The position numbers were made by a program, and so were the translations under genes. Under the pieces are notes generated by a model. The model did no database searches. It had not been told where the DNA came from and was given only the letters and a program-made list of their open reading frames with translations. DNA of 64,000 nt from Rhizobium sp. RU36D (GTDB lineage: Bacteria > Pseudomonadota > Alphaproteobacteria > Rhizobiales > Rhizobiaceae), in assembly GCF_900176345.1 (NCBI RefSeq), contig NZ_FWXU01000001.1, positions 372,001 through 436,000 on the forward strand, given 5' to 3'. Position 1 is the first letter of the stretch; the number at the start of each line of letters is the position of its first letter. Of this stretch, positions 26,408 to 35,958 are shown piece by piece.

Positions 26408-27328
26408 CTATTTGACGATCGAGAGTTCGCCCGGCGCCTCGCGCGCCGAAGCCTTGGATTTGGCCGCCGCAATCATGATGAACAGCGTCAGGATGTAGGG
26501 AGCGGCATTGAAGAAATAGTAGCCCTGACTGATTCCGACAGATTGCAGCGCCGGACCAATGGCGCCGGCGGCGCCGAACAGCAGGGCGGCGGCAATGCAG
26601 CGCAGCGGGTTCCACCGGGCGAAAATCACCAGTGCCACCGCCATCAGGCCCTGGCCCGAGGACAGCCCTTCGTTCCAGCTGCCGGGATAGGACAAAGACA
26701 GGAAGGCCCCGCCAATGCCGGCGAGAAAACCGCCAAGCGCCGTTGAGAGAAGCCGCACCAGATCGACATCGATACCCATGGCGCGAGCGGCTGGTGCCGA
26801 ATCCCCCGTGATGCGCACCACAAGACCAAAGCGCGTATTGGCAAAGGCCCACCAGAAGAACAGCGCAACCAGGATGCCGACGAAAAACAGCGGATTGACC
26901 TCAAGCGCGGCCCTGAGTTCCGGGACGTCGCTCCAACCGCCAAGCGGCAGGGATTCCAATCGCGGCGCCGAGGGCTGGATGTAGGGCTTGCCGAAGAAGA
27001 AGGCGAGGCCGGTGCCAAGCGACATCATGGCGATGCCGACCGCGATGTCGTTGACCCGCGGCAGCTTGCAGATATAGCCGTGCATCACACCGAGGCAGAG
27101 CCCACCACCGCCGGCGGCGAGAACACCGAGCCAGGGAGAGCCGCTGTGATAGGAGATGGCATAGGCCAACATGGCGCCGAGCACCAGATTGGCCTCTAGC
27201 CCGAGATTGATCCGGCCCGACTTTTCCGTCAGCGTTTCGCCCAGTGCCACGAACATGAATGGCGTCGAGACCCGGATGGCACCGCCCAGCATGGCGATCA
27301 ACACAGTTCCAAATGCAACCTCGTTCAT
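26408..27328 (-). CDS. ABC transporter permease 2 (BMP/nucleoside-type, BPD_transp_2)
   Basis: This 306-aa polytopic protein with about eight to nine hydrophobic segments contains [21 protein letters not shown], the hallmark of the second permease of BmpA/NupQ-type importers. [19 protein letters not shown] follows. It overlaps permease 1 by 4 nt. It forms the channel with permease 1 for a nucleobase- or nucleoside-like ligand, or for a ureide if the hydrolase genes are a guide. Confidence 0.92.
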   Translation of the reverse strand: MNEVAFGTVLIAMLGGAIRVSTPFMFVALGETLTEKSGRINLGLEANLVLGAMLAYAISYHSGSPWLGVLAAGGGGLCLGVMHGYICKLPRVNDIAVGIAMMSLGTGLAFFFGKPYIQPSAPRLESLPLGGWSDVPELRAALEVNPLFFVGILVALFFWWAFANTRFGLVVRITGDSAPAARAMGIDVDLVRLLSTALGGFLAGIGGAFLSLSYPGSWNEGLSSGQGLMAVALVIFARWNPLRCIAAALLFGAAGAIGPALQSVGISQGYYFFNAAPYILTLFIMIAAAKSKASAREAPGELSIVK

Positions 27329-28431
27329 GTGCGTTGCGCCTCCGCAGGCTGTTTGAAGATCTTGAAACGGCCATAGAAGGTCTCGCTGACCAACAGCACC
27401 ACGAACAGGATGCCCTGCAGCACCAGCGCTGTTGCATCCGGCATGGCCATGCGCCGCTGGATCAATCCGCCCGAGGCATCGATCGCGCCGAAGAGGATGG
27501 CGACCGGGACGATGACAAGCGGATTGTGGCGGGCAAGGAAGCTGACCAGGATGCCGGTAAAGCCATAGCCGGCCACCAGCGAGGCATTGGCCTGGCCATG
27601 GATCGCACCCACCTCATAGTATCCGGCCAGCCCGGCGCAGGCGCCGGCAATCGCCGTGCAGGCCAGCACCAGAAAGCCGACGGGCAGGCCCTGCGCCAGC
27701 GCCGCCCGCGGATTGCCGCCGGTGACGCGCGCCGCAAAACCAAATGTGGTGCGCGACATCAGGAACTGCAAAAACACCGCCATGACGATGCCGGCCACCA
27801 GACCCCAATGCACATCGGTGCCGGGAATGTTGCCGACCATGTAGTCTTTACCAACAGGGACCGTGGACGGCTTGTTGGCCGAGGCCGGATCGCGCAGCGC
27901 CCCCTCGACAAAGAAATTCATGATGGCAATGGCGATATAGGTCAAAAGCAGGCTGGAAATGGTCTCGTTGACACCACGACTGTGCCGCAGCCAGCCGGCA
28001 ATCGACATCCAGGCGCCCCCGGCCGCCATGGCCGCAAGCGCCATCAGCGGCATGGTGAGGATGGGCGGCACACCGGCCTGCACCAAGGGAACACCGATCG
28101 CCGCTGCGGCAAACCCGCCAAGCACCAGCGCGCCCTCGCCGCCCAGCACCGTCAAGCCAAGCTGCGCCGGGATGGCAAAGGCAAGCGCAGCCAGGATCAG
28201 CGGCGATGCCCTTTGCAGCGTGTTCTGGAAGGAAAAGGAAGTGCCGAAGCCACCCGTCCAGACCAGCCGGAAATAATCGATTGGCGATTTGCCTAGAAGA
28301 AGGAGAAACAGCGAGAAGATCAGCGCCGAAACCAGAACCGCGCCGAGCGGTATGGCGATCTTTTCCGCCATCGAACGTAACATGGCGCCATCGGGCGCGG
28401 ATCGGGCATTCGCGGAGACTATGGTCGCCAT
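27325..28431 (-). CDS. ABC transporter permease 1 (BMP/nucleoside-type, BPD_transp_2)
   Basis: This 368-aa membrane protein includes NTLQRASPLILAALAFAIPA and GGEGALVLGGFAAAAIG, typical of the NupP-like first permease. ATG 28431 with GAGGGA upstream gives the family N-terminus (MATIVSANARS). It lies 176 nt after the binding-protein gene, with a palindromic repeat between them, and overlaps permease 2. Confidence 0.92.
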   Translation of the reverse strand: MATIVSANARSAPDGAMLRSMAEKIAIPLGAVLVSALIFSLFLLLLGKSPIDYFRLVWTGGFGTSFSFQNTLQRASPLILAALAFAIPAQLGLTVLGGEGALVLGGFAAAAIGVPLVQAGVPPILTMPLMALAAMAAGGAWMSIAGWLRHSRGVNETISSLLLTYIAIAIMNFFVEGALRDPASANKPSTVPVGKDYMVGNIPGTDVHWGLVAGIVMAVFLQFLMSRTTFGFAARVTGGNPRAALAQGLPVGFLVLACTAIAGACAGLAGYYEVGAIHGQANASLVAGYGFTGILVSFLARHNPLVIVPVAILFGAIDASGGLIQRRMAMPDATALVLQGILFVVLLVSETFYGRFKIFKQPAEAQRT

Positions 28432-28507
28432 GGGGTTCCCTCGCTGAACTAGCCTTGCTGGATTGCGGTCCGTTAGGTCTCGATGCCTTTTAGACAGCAC
28501 AAAGAGA

Positions 28508-28587
28508 CTGCCCCTCATCCGCCTGCGGATCCCCTCGCTCCATTACGGAGAGAGGGTGCGCCGAGCGAAGCGGAGGTCAGGGGCAGC
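28508..28587. repeat. RIME-like palindromic repeat between binding protein and permease genes
   Basis: The ends CTGCCCCT (28508-28515) and AGGGGCAG are complementary. Inner segments ATCCGCCTGCGGAT and CTCGCT/AGCGAA-type arms add structure. This is the common rhizobial intergenic repeat style (CCCCTCATCCG to CGGAGGTCAGGGG). It would fold in the mRNA just after the BMP-protein stop and before permease 1. Confidence 0.75.
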
Positions 28588-28606
28588 CTGAAACGCTACC
28601 CAAACA

Positions 28607-29716
28607 TCAGGTCACAGAACCAATGACGCCTTCCAGGAGATAGCCCATGCCGTCGAGCGCCGGGTCGTAGTTGTCATATTCCTTGTCGATCACGACAGTG
28701 CCCTTGTTGTCCTTGAGCGGACCGACATAGATCGGCTTCTTGGCCTTGAGATCGGCAATCGCTGCGTCCGCAGCCTTGATCGCCTCCGGCGTCGCGCCCG
28801 CGCCATAGGGCGTGTTCTGGATCATGTCGTTGTGATAGCCGCCGGCGACGAAGTTCGGCAGCGCCTCACCCTTCGAGAGCAGGTCGGCATACATCTGGTA
28901 GATCGTCGTCCACTTGTATTCTGCGCCGGTGATGAAGCCTTTGGGAGCCAGGGGTGCCTGGCTGGCATTGTGACCGCAGGTCTTGGCTCCCCGACCTTCG
29001 GCCGTTTCGATGACAACCTTGGGACCATCGACATGGCAGGTGATGACATCGCAGCCGGCATCGATGAGCGCATTCGTCGCCTCGGCCTCGCGCACGGGCA
29101 TGGACCATTCACCGGTGAAGATCACCTGCACTGTCGCGTTCGGGTTGGTCTTGCGCGCGCCCAGCAGGAAGGAGTTGATGTTGGACAGCACCGAGGGGAT
29201 CGGCTTTGCCGCGACGAAGCCCAGCTTGCCTGTGGGGCTGGACGCGCCAGCAGCAACACCATCGACATAATGCGCCTGGTTGAGATAGCAGAAGTAGGAG
29301 CCGGCATTCTTGGGATCGCCCTCCTTCCACAAGGGCGCGGCATGGCGGAATTCCACATCAGGATATTTCTTCGCCAGATCCACCACGAACGGGGTGTAAT
29401 AGCCGAACGAGGTCGCCAGGATCAGGTTGGCGCCATCGAGATTGATCATCGATTCCATGGACTTGGAAACGGCATCCGTCTCCGGCACGTTCTCTTCTTC
29501 AAGCACGGTGACGCCAGGCACCTTCTTCAGCACTTCCATGGCCACCGCATGCGCCTGGTTCCAGCCGAAATCGTCCCGGGGGCCGACATAGACCGCACCG
29601 ATGACCACGGGCTCAGCGGCCTGGGCTGCGACGCGCCCGAACGGCAACGTTGAAGCGGCAAGCCCCGCAGCACCAACCTGCAAGAGTTTACGTCGGGAAA
29701 TTGCATGATGAGGCAT
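28607..29716 (-). CDS. BMP family ABC transporter substrate-binding protein
   Basis: This is a 369-aa BmpA/PnrA-type binding protein. The N-terminus ISRRKLLQVGAAGLAAS has a twin-arginine motif, so Tat export is likely. Core motifs are VIGAVYVGPRDDFGWNQAHAV, NLILATSFGY and NPNATVQVIFTGEWSMPVRE. Family members bind purine nucleosides or related compounds. ATG 29716 has GGGAG upstream. It is the first gene of the importer/hydrolase operon; a GntR-type operator lies 226 nt upstream. Confidence 0.92.
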   Translation of the reverse strand: MPHHAISRRKLLQVGAAGLAASTLPFGRVAAQAAEPVVIGAVYVGPRDDFGWNQAHAVAMEVLKKVPGVTVLEEENVPETDAVSKSMESMINLDGANLILATSFGYYTPFVVDLAKKYPDVEFRHAAPLWKEGDPKNAGSYFCYLNQAHYVDGVAAGASSPTGKLGFVAAKPIPSVLSNINSFLLGARKTNPNATVQVIFTGEWSMPVREAEATNALIDAGCDVITCHVDGPKVVIETAEGRGAKTCGHNASQAPLAPKGFITGAEYKWTTIYQMYADLLSKGEALPNFVAGGYHNDMIQNTPYGAGATPEAIKAADAAIADLKAKKPIYVGPLKDNKGTVVIDKEYDNYDPALDGMGYLLEGVIGSVT

Positions 29717-29941
29717 GATCGAGCTCCCTGTAGCTGTGTTGATCAGGCGGAACCACATCCGGGCGCCATCCTGACCAATAAGGAATGCAATCGCCGTGCC
29801 AGATTATACAATTGGAAACCAACGCGCTTTCCTATGGTTTTCAGGCGCTCTGCCACGTCACTCCGAACCGCATCGTCTGAATTTTGGCTATAAAACAGAC
29901 ACGTGTAGTTCATGTGTCTGTTTTTTGATCTACTGACATAA

Positions 29942-29955
29942 AATTGCATACAATT
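29942..29955. promoter_or_regulatory. GntR/FCD-type operator upstream of the BMP transporter operon
   Basis: AATTGCATACAATT is the exact reverse complement of the core of the atzF operator at 19859-19872. It lies in the 283-nt gap between the 8-oxoguanine deaminase stop (30000) and the BMP-protein start (29716). A weaker related half-palindrome occurs near 29800-29816 (CCAGATTATACAATTGG). The remainder of the gap shows nothing else. Confidence 0.68.
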
Positions 29956-29999
29956 ACTGCGGCCTATTTAGTGAGCTGTGAAGTCAGGCGTCCCCCAGC

Positions 30000-31334
30000 T
30001 CACAAAAACTTTCGTGCTGCTGCACTGTGCTCGATCATCAGCCTTTCCAGATCGACGCCGACGGGCATCCGGTCTTCCACCCGCCATTGCCCGGCCACCA
30101 TCATGCGGTCGGCACGGTTGGCACCGCAATGCACCAGGGCCGCAATCGGATCATGCGCGCCGGAGAACCGCAATTCATCAAGCGTGAAAAACGCCATGTC
30201 GGCCTGCATGCCCACGGCGATCCGCCCGATATCCTTGCGTCCGAGGCAACGCGCAGACCCCTCGGTCGCCCAACGCAGGGCATCCCGATGCGTCACGTCT
30301 TCCGCCGATTTGTAGTGCAGCCGGTTGACCATGAGGGCATGACGAACCTCCTCCATCATGTTCGAGCCATCATTTGACGCCGAGCCGTCGACACCCAGGC
30401 CGACGGGGCTGCCGGCGGCCTCAAGCTCGCGGGTCTTGCAAAAGCCGGAGGCCAAGACCGCATTGGAGGTCGGGCAATGGCAAACGCCGACACCGTGGCG
30501 GCCCAGCTTTTCGCAATCGTCGCATGTGAAGTGAATGCCATGACCGAGCCAGACGCGCGGCTGCAGCCAATGGGCATCCTCCAGCCAGTCGATCGGCCGA
30601 TAGCCGAATTTCTCCAGGCAAAAGGCCTCTTCATCCTCGGTTTCGGCGAGATGGGTGTGCAGCCGCAGATCATGCTTTTCCGCAAGGGCCGCGCTCTCCC
30701 GCATCAGGCGCAGCGACACGCTCATCGGCGCACAGGGGGCCAGGGCAATCTGTGTCATCGAGCCTTCGGAGGCATCATGATAGAGCCCGACAACTCTTTC
30801 GCAATCCGCGAGGATCTCGTCTTCGTCCTGCGCCACGTGATCCGGCGGCACGGCGCCATCCTTGACCGACAAGGAAATACTGCCGCGGGTGATCGTCGCG
30901 CGGATCCCAAGCGCCCGCGCCTCCTGCACCTCGATATCGACGGCGTCGCGGACATCAGGCGGAAACATGTAGTTGTGATCCATGGCCGTGGTGCAGCCGG
31001 ACATCAAGAGCTCAGTCAGCGCCACCCGCACACCCAAACGAAACATGTCGCGATCAAGACGGCCCCAGATGGGATAGAGCGTCGTCAGCCATGGAAACAA
31101 TTGCTTGTTGATCGCCTGGGGATGCGCGCGGCTCAGCGTCTGGAAGAAGTGGTGATGGGTATTTATGAGGCCGGGAATGATGACGTGACGGCGCGCATCC
31201 CACCATTGATCAACCGGCCTCAGGGGTTCACCGCCAGACGCGATCAGCTCGACGATCCGGCCGTTTTCCACGACGACACCACCATCCGCGTTCTCTGCCA
31301 GAATGGCCAGCGGGTTCTTGATCCAAATGCGCAT
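30000..31334 (-). CDS. 8-oxoguanine deaminase (amidohydrolase superfamily)
   Basis: This 444-aa metal-dependent deaminase has the first metal motif GLINTHHHFFQTLSR, then LFPWLTTLYPIWGRLD, LHTHLAETEDEE, a GHGIHFTCDD histidine and GVDGSASNDGSN with the final metal Asp. The pattern and length match 8-oxoguanine deaminases (product urate) better than chlorohydrolases of atrazine type. ATG 31334 has GGAGG 6 nt upstream. It lies directly upstream of the BMP operon on the same strand and fits an oxidised-purine salvage role. Confidence 0.85.
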   Translation of the reverse strand: MRIWIKNPLAILAENADGGVVVENGRIVELIASGGEPLRPVDQWWDARRHVIIPGLINTHHHFFQTLSRAHPQAINKQLFPWLTTLYPIWGRLDRDMFRLGVRVALTELLMSGCTTAMDHNYMFPPDVRDAVDIEVQEARALGIRATITRGSISLSVKDGAVPPDHVAQDEDEILADCERVVGLYHDASEGSMTQIALAPCAPMSVSLRLMRESAALAEKHDLRLHTHLAETEDEEAFCLEKFGYRPIDWLEDAHWLQPRVWLGHGIHFTCDDCEKLGRHGVGVCHCPTSNAVLASGFCKTRELEAAGSPVGLGVDGSASNDGSNMMEEVRHALMVNRLHYKSAEDVTHRDALRWATEGSARCLGRKDIGRIAVGMQADMAFFTLDELRFSGAHDPIAALVHCGANRADRMMVAGQWRVEDRMPVGVDLERLMIEHSAAARKFL

Positions 31335-31507
31335 GAGAGACCTCCAAAGGACAATGGAAATCTCAAAGCAAACCGCATGCCAGCCATCATCAAGACCGGC
31401 AGGCGGTGGTTGACTAAGCAATAGCGTTAATAATCTCGGAACTTTTGCGTCTGGTGAGGGGTTGTGACCGTGTAAATGATCCCAAGACAGTGAGAGGAGT
31501 CACGTCT

Positions 31508-31822
31508 ATGAAAACCAAATTGATGACCGCGACCGCTTTTTCGTTGCTGATGGCATTCGGTGCCGCCACCGCCCAGTCGACCTCTGACGGCGCGTCCGGT
31601 TCGCAGAATTCGGGCACCGGCTCAGTAACCCAGCAGCCCTCTCAGGGCACTGGCGGCCAGCAGATCGACCCTGGTGTGACCAACAGCACGACCCAGAGCA
31701 CCACGGGTGACTCCACCGCCCAGCCCGACTGCGATCCGTCGAACACCCTGACGGGCCAGGAGCAGACCGCCGCTCCGCAGCAGAACACGGACGGCACGAC
31801 GGCTCAGCGCCCCGCCTGCTGA
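31508..31822 (+). CDS. Small secreted Gln/Ser/Thr-rich protein
   Basis: This 104-aa protein has a clear Sec signal (MKTKLMTATAFSLLMAFGAA, then TA before QSTSDG). The mature part of about 84 residues is low in complexity, rich in Gln, Ser, Thr and Gly, and has two cysteines (PDCDPSN and the C-terminal RPAC). ATG 31508 has GAGGAG upstream, and a strong terminator follows. I do not recognise a family; a periplasmic or exported intrinsically disordered protein is all that can be said. Confidence 0.75.
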   Translation: MKTKLMTATAFSLLMAFGAATAQSTSDGASGSQNSGTGSVTQQPSQGTGGQQIDPGVTNSTTQSTTGDSTAQPDCDPSNTLTGQEQTAAPQQNTDGTTAQRPAC

Positions 31823-31842
31823 ACCTAAGGGTTCCCACATCC

Positions 31843-31880
31843 ATGGCCGGAACATCAAATGGTGTTCCGGCCATTTCCTT
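31843..31880 (+). terminator. Strong terminator hairpin after the small secreted protein
   Basis: A 12-bp perfect stem (31843-31854 with 31863-31874) encloses an 8-nt loop, followed by TTCCTTT. It lies 21 nt after the stop at 31822 and 4 nt before the stop codon of the truncated pntB copy. It was therefore probably the shared convergent terminator of the small gene and the ancestral pntB. Confidence 0.85.
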
Positions 31881-31883
31881 TGC

Positions 31884-31976
31884 TTATTTTATCATCGGCA
31901 GAAGTTCGCTGACGGACTTCTTGGCGTCGCCGTAGAACATCCGCGTATTCTCCTTATAAAACAGCGGATTTTCGAT
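31884..31976 (-). pseudogene. pntB 3'-end fragment (duplicate of last 31 codons)
   Basis: Read on the minus strand this encodes [20 protein letters not shown] then [10 protein letters not shown] and a TAA. That is the same peptide as the end of intact pntB (32932-33024). The coding parts differ at six positions, all silent third-codon changes, and the stop codons differ (TAA against TGA). The homology stops abruptly at 31976. Because the differences are silent, the two copies evolved as functional genes in separate lineages before being brought together. Confidence 0.88.
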
Positions 31977-32014
31977 CCGCCCGTAAAATCTACCTGAGAA
32001 ACAATCCCCCACCG

Positions 32015-32872
32015 TCAATTTACCGTTTGAGGAACCAGCGTGTATGAGGGGCCATCACTCGACAAGGCTTTTTCCCTTTTCTGTATACGCATCATCAGGC
32101 TGCCAGGCTCTTCACCACCGAGCGTATCGTTATGTTTAATTTTCTTCCAGTTACCCAATATGTATGATGATACATCCAGCAACAAGGATACCGCCTCATC
32201 TCGGCGGGTTAAGTCGACCTCCATTTCGACCTCCCTGCCGACGAACTCCGACATACCCACCGTGGTGAGTCCCCAACTACCGCCTTCTTCCCCGGACTTG
32301 AAAGATAATACGCGCTGCACAAAAGAGGTTGGCCTGGCTATCTTGAACCACTCCAACCTGTGCCATAATATGGCAGGCCATCTGCCTTGATAAGCTTCCG
32401 CAGCGGCTTTAACGACGATCTGTGCCGGCATTAAATTTCGAGCTTTCAGCCCCCAATGCCCGGTTATCGCCCCAGGAAAACGGCTTGCCGCTCCCGCGAG
32501 CAAAGTAAGGCCGCGCGCGACTCTAAGAGGGTTAGCACTTTCGTGGGATCGAATTCCAATGACCAAATGCGCCTTGGTCCTGACAATTGCCTCCGAACCA
32601 CCTCCCCACAATATGTTCTGCCGGGCCGCCCAATGAAATTCGTCCATGGTAGGAGCGACAGGATATAGGATAAGGCCATAAAGCTGATCGTCGACCGAAA
32701 CTATCCATATGTTTTCTGGATTCTCATTCGAATCGAGAATGTCGAAACGAACATTTGGAAACTGACTTGCGAATACCGTGGCTAAATCTTGCAGTAGGTT
32801 GGGCACCACGCGATCAAAAAATACCATAGATATGAACTGCATGAACACGCCACGAGTGAAATCATCAGCCAC
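32015..32872 (-). CDS. DUF4261-like protein, probable horizontally acquired gene
   Basis: This protein of about 285 aa has no signal peptide or membrane segment. It is recognisable as DUF4261-like from its FYWAPxMDEFHWA-like segment (PVAPTMDEFHWAARQN), the TTVGMSEFVGREVEME region and a late SYTLVPQ. The annotated start is a GTG without a clear ribosome-binding site; internal ATGs at 32842 and 32827 are alternatives. Its lower GC and codon use differ from neighbours. It is bracketed by two copies of the pntB 3' end. Function is unknown; some DUF4261 genes are linked to effector/immunity loci, which is only suggestive. Confidence 0.68.
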   Translation of the reverse strand: MADDFTRGVFMQFISMVFFDRVVPNLLQDLATVFASQFPNVRFDILDSNENPENIWIVSVDDQLYGLILYPVAPTMDEFHWAARQNILWGGGSEAIVRTKAHLVIGIRSHESANPLRVARGLTLLAGAASRFPGAITGHWGLKARNLMPAQIVVKAAAEAYQGRWPAILWHRLEWFKIARPTSFVQRVLSFKSGEEGGSWGLTTVGMSEFVGREVEMEVDLTRRDEAVSLLLDVSSYILGNWKKIKHNDTLGGEEPGSLMMRIQKREKALSSDGPSYTLVPQTVN

Positions 32873-32931
32873 AATACAGAAGGACCCGCGAATGATACGC
32901 AGGCCCTTCCATAAGCATCACGATATTACGA

Positions 32932-34365
32932 TCACTTTATCATCGGCAGCAGTTCGCTGACGGACTTCTTCGCGTCGCCGTAGAACATCCGCGTATTCTC
33001 CTTGTAGAACAGCGGATTTTCAATGCCGGAATAGCCCGTGCCCTGGCCACGCTTGGACACGAAGACCTGCTTGGCCTTCCACACCTGCAGCACCGGCATG
33101 CCGGCGATCGGCGAGTTCGGATCCTCCTCGGCGGCCGGGTTGACGATGTCATTCGAGCCAATGATGATGACCACATCCGTCTGCGGAAAGTCCTCGTTGA
33201 TCTCGTCCATCTCCATGACAATGTCATAGGGAACCTTGGCTTCGGCCAGAAGCACGTTCATGTGCCCCGGCAGACGACCTGCCACGGGATGGATGGCGAA
33301 GCGCACTTGTTTGCCCGCGGCCCGGAGCTTGCGGGTGAGTTCCGACACCGCCTGCTGCGCCTGTGCCACCGCCATGCCGTAACCGGGCACGATGATCACG
33401 CTGTCGGCGTCATTCAGCGCGTTGGCGACACCTTCCGCATCAATGGCGATCTGCTCGCCTTGGATTTCCATCGCCGGACCCGTGGTCGTGCCGAAGCCAC
33501 CCAGGATGACGGAGATGAAGGAGCGGTTCATCGCCTTGCACATAATATAGGACAGGATCGCACCGGACGAGCCGACCAGAGCGCCGACGACGATCAGCAG
33601 GTCGTTGGACAGCGAGAAGCCGATTGCCGCGGCAGCCCAGCCCGAATAGCTGTTCAGCATGGATACCACCACCGGCATGTCGGCGCCCCCGATGCCCATG
33701 ATCAGGTGATAGCCGATAAAGAAGGCCAGCAACGTCATCAGGATCAGCGTCCAGGCGCCGGCACCGTTGACATACATGAACAGGAAGATCAGCGAGAAGA
33801 TCGCCGCGCTGGCATTCAGCGCGTGACCGCCGGGCAGCTTCTTCGCCTTGCCGTCCACCTTGCCGGCCAGCTTGCCGAAGGCAATCACGGAGCCGGTGAA
33901 GGTAACCGCGCCGATGAAGACGCCGAGGAAAACCTCGACCTTCAGAATAACCTGCTCGACGCTATCCTTGTGAGCGAGCACGGCGGCAAAGCCTTCAAGC
34001 GACGCACGAGCAGCCTCGTCCATGGCCAGCACGCGCACCAGTTCGATATGGGCGTTATAGCCGATGAAGACCGCGGCCAGGCCAACCAGCGAATGCATGG
34101 CCGCAACGAGTTGCGGCATCTCGGTCATCTGCACGCGCTGCGCGACGATCCAGCCGATCACGCCGCCACCTGCAATCAGCAGCACGGAAAGGAGCCAGAG
34201 ACCCGCGCCGGGACCGACCAGCGTCGCGACAACCGCCAGACCCATGCCGGCAATGCCATACCAGACAGCGCGCTTGGCACTTTCCTGGCCGGATAGGCCA
34301 CCGAGAGAGAGGATGAAAAGAACTGCCGCAACAACATAGGCGGCCGTGGTGAAACCGTAATCCAT
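32932..34365 (-). CDS. pntB: NAD(P) transhydrogenase subunit beta
   Basis: This 477-aa subunit has an N-terminal membrane domain of about nine helices, including [20 protein letters not shown]. The NADP-binding domain III contains [35 protein letters not shown] and [15 protein letters not shown]. It couples proton entry to hydride transfer from NADH to NADP. ATG 34365 lies 18 nt after pntA. The last 31 codons are duplicated at 31884-31976. Confidence 0.95.
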   Translation of the reverse strand: MDYGFTTAAYVVAAVLFILSLGGLSGQESAKRAVWYGIAGMGLAVVATLVGPGAGLWLLSVLLIAGGGVIGWIVAQRVQMTEMPQLVAAMHSLVGLAAVFIGYNAHIELVRVLAMDEAARASLEGFAAVLAHKDSVEQVILKVEVFLGVFIGAVTFTGSVIAFGKLAGKVDGKAKKLPGGHALNASAAIFSLIFLFMYVNGAGAWTLILMTLLAFFIGYHLIMGIGGADMPVVVSMLNSYSGWAAAAIGFSLSNDLLIVVGALVGSSGAILSYIMCKAMNRSFISVILGGFGTTTGPAMEIQGEQIAIDAEGVANALNDADSVIIVPGYGMAVAQAQQAVSELTRKLRAAGKQVRFAIHPVAGRLPGHMNVLLAEAKVPYDIVMEMDEINEDFPQTDVVIIIGSNDIVNPAAEEDPNSPIAGMPVLQVWKAKQVFVSKRGQGTGYSGIENPLFYKENTRMFYGDAKKSVSELLPMIK

Positions 34366-34383
34366 CTGATCTATCCCGCCCAC

Positions 34384-35958
34384 TTACGACTTCTGGAACA
34401 TGGCAAGCATGCGTCTGGTGACCATGAAACCGCCGAAGATATTGATGCCTGCCATGAAGACCGACAGCGCGGCCAGCACGATCACGAGATAGCTGCCGGA
34501 ACCGATCTGCATCAGGGCGCCCAGGATGATGATCGACGAAATGGCGTTGGTCACCGCCATCAGCGGCGTGTGCAGCGAATGCGACACGTTCCAGATGACC
34601 TGGAAGCCGACGAAGCAGGACAGGACGAACACGATGAAATGGCTCATGAAGCTCGCCGGCGCAAAGAGACCGGCCAGCAGGATAAGCGCACCGCTGCCGA
34701 CGAGCAGCGCAACCTGGTTGCGGGTCTGCTCCTTGAAAGCGGCCACTTCCTTGGCGCGCTTTTCCTCAGGCGTCAGCTCCTTGACCTTTTCCTTCGGCTT
34801 GGCGGCGGCGATGGCCTGTACCTTAGGCGGCGGCGGCGGGAAGGTTATGGCACCCTCATGGGTGATCGTCGCACCACGGATAACATCGTCCTCCATGTTG
34901 TGGACGATCTTGCCATCCTTGGCCGGCGTCAGGTCCGTCATCATGTGACGAATGTTGGTGGAGTAGAGCGTCGAGGCCTGGGCGGCCATCCGGCTCGGAA
35001 AATCGGTGTAGCCGATGACGGTGACGCCATTCGGTGACACGATCTTCTGGTCGGCGACGGTCAGGTCGCAGTTGCCGCCGCGCTCGGCGGCGAGATCGAT
35101 GATGACCGAACCCGGCTTCATCGCCGCCACCATGTCGGCGAGCCACAGCTTCGGAGCGTCGCGGCCAGGGATCAGCGCCGTGGTGATGACGATGTCGATG
35201 TCAGGCGCGATCTCGCGGAACTTCTTGAGCTGCGCCTCGCGGAATTCCGGCGACGACGGGGCTGCATAGCCGCCTGTCGCGGCGCCATCCTGGGCGGGGC
35301 CGGCAAAATCGAGGAACACGAAATTGGCGCCCATGGATTCGATCTGCTCGGCCACTTCAGGGCGAACGTCGAAGGCATAGGTGATCGCGCCAAGCGACAC
35401 GGACGTGCCGACGGCCGCGAGACCCGCAACGCCGGCGCCGATGACCAAAACCTTGGCCGGCGGGATCTTGCCAGCGGCGGTTACCTGGCCGGTAAAGAAG
35501 CGGCCGAAATTGTTGCCAGCCTCAATCACAGCGCGATAGCCGGCGATATTGGCCATGGAGGACAAGGCGTCCATCTTCTGGGCGCGCGAAATGCGCGGCA
35601 CCATGTCCATGGCGATCACGTTTGCGCCGGTGCCCTTCGCCTGCTCCAGCAGATCCTTGTTCTGCGCGGGATAGAAGAAGGAAATCAGCGTCTTGCCGGC
35701 GGAGAGCCGGGACACTTCCGATGGCTCCGGCGGCCGCACCTTGGCGATCACATCGACAGAAGCCCACAGGTCCTCGGCTGACGGTGCCACCTCGACGCCC
35801 GCTGCACGATAGGCATCATCCGAAAAACCGGCGGCAAGCCCGGCGCCCGTCTCTATCGCGCAATCATAGCCCAGTTTTTTCAGCTGGGTGGCGCTGTCAG
35901 GGGTCATCGCAACACGCGCTTCCCCGGCAAAAATCTCTCTTGGCGACCCGATCTTCAA
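34384..35958 (-). CDS. pntA: NAD(P) transhydrogenase subunit alpha (fused PntAA-PntAB)
   Basis: This 524-aa protein joins the NAD(H)-binding domain I ([36 protein letters not shown]) to a linker and four C-terminal helices ([17 protein letters not shown] to [12 protein letters not shown]). The subunits are fused as in E. coli, whereas many alphaproteobacteria split them. The start is TTG at 35958 ([19 protein letters not shown]), with AGGGAG 6 nt upstream. The 297-nt gap to the next gene (parA-like stop at 36256) has no visible gene. Confidence 0.94.
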   Translation of the reverse strand: MKIGSPREIFAGEARVAMTPDSATQLKKLGYDCAIETGAGLAAGFSDDAYRAAGVEVAPSAEDLWASVDVIAKVRPPEPSEVSRLSAGKTLISFFYPAQNKDLLEQAKGTGANVIAMDMVPRISRAQKMDALSSMANIAGYRAVIEAGNNFGRFFTGQVTAAGKIPPAKVLVIGAGVAGLAAVGTSVSLGAITYAFDVRPEVAEQIESMGANFVFLDFAGPAQDGAATGGYAAPSSPEFREAQLKKFREIAPDIDIVITTALIPGRDAPKLWLADMVAAMKPGSVIIDLAAERGGNCDLTVADQKIVSPNGVTVIGYTDFPSRMAAQASTLYSTNIRHMMTDLTPAKDGKIVHNMEDDVIRGATITHEGAITFPPPPPKVQAIAAAKPKEKVKELTPEEKRAKEVAAFKEQTRNQVALLVGSGALILLAGLFAPASFMSHFIVFVLSCFVGFQVIWNVSHSLHTPLMAVTNAISSIIILGALMQIGSGSYLVIVLAALSVFMAGINIFGGFMVTRRMLAMFQKS

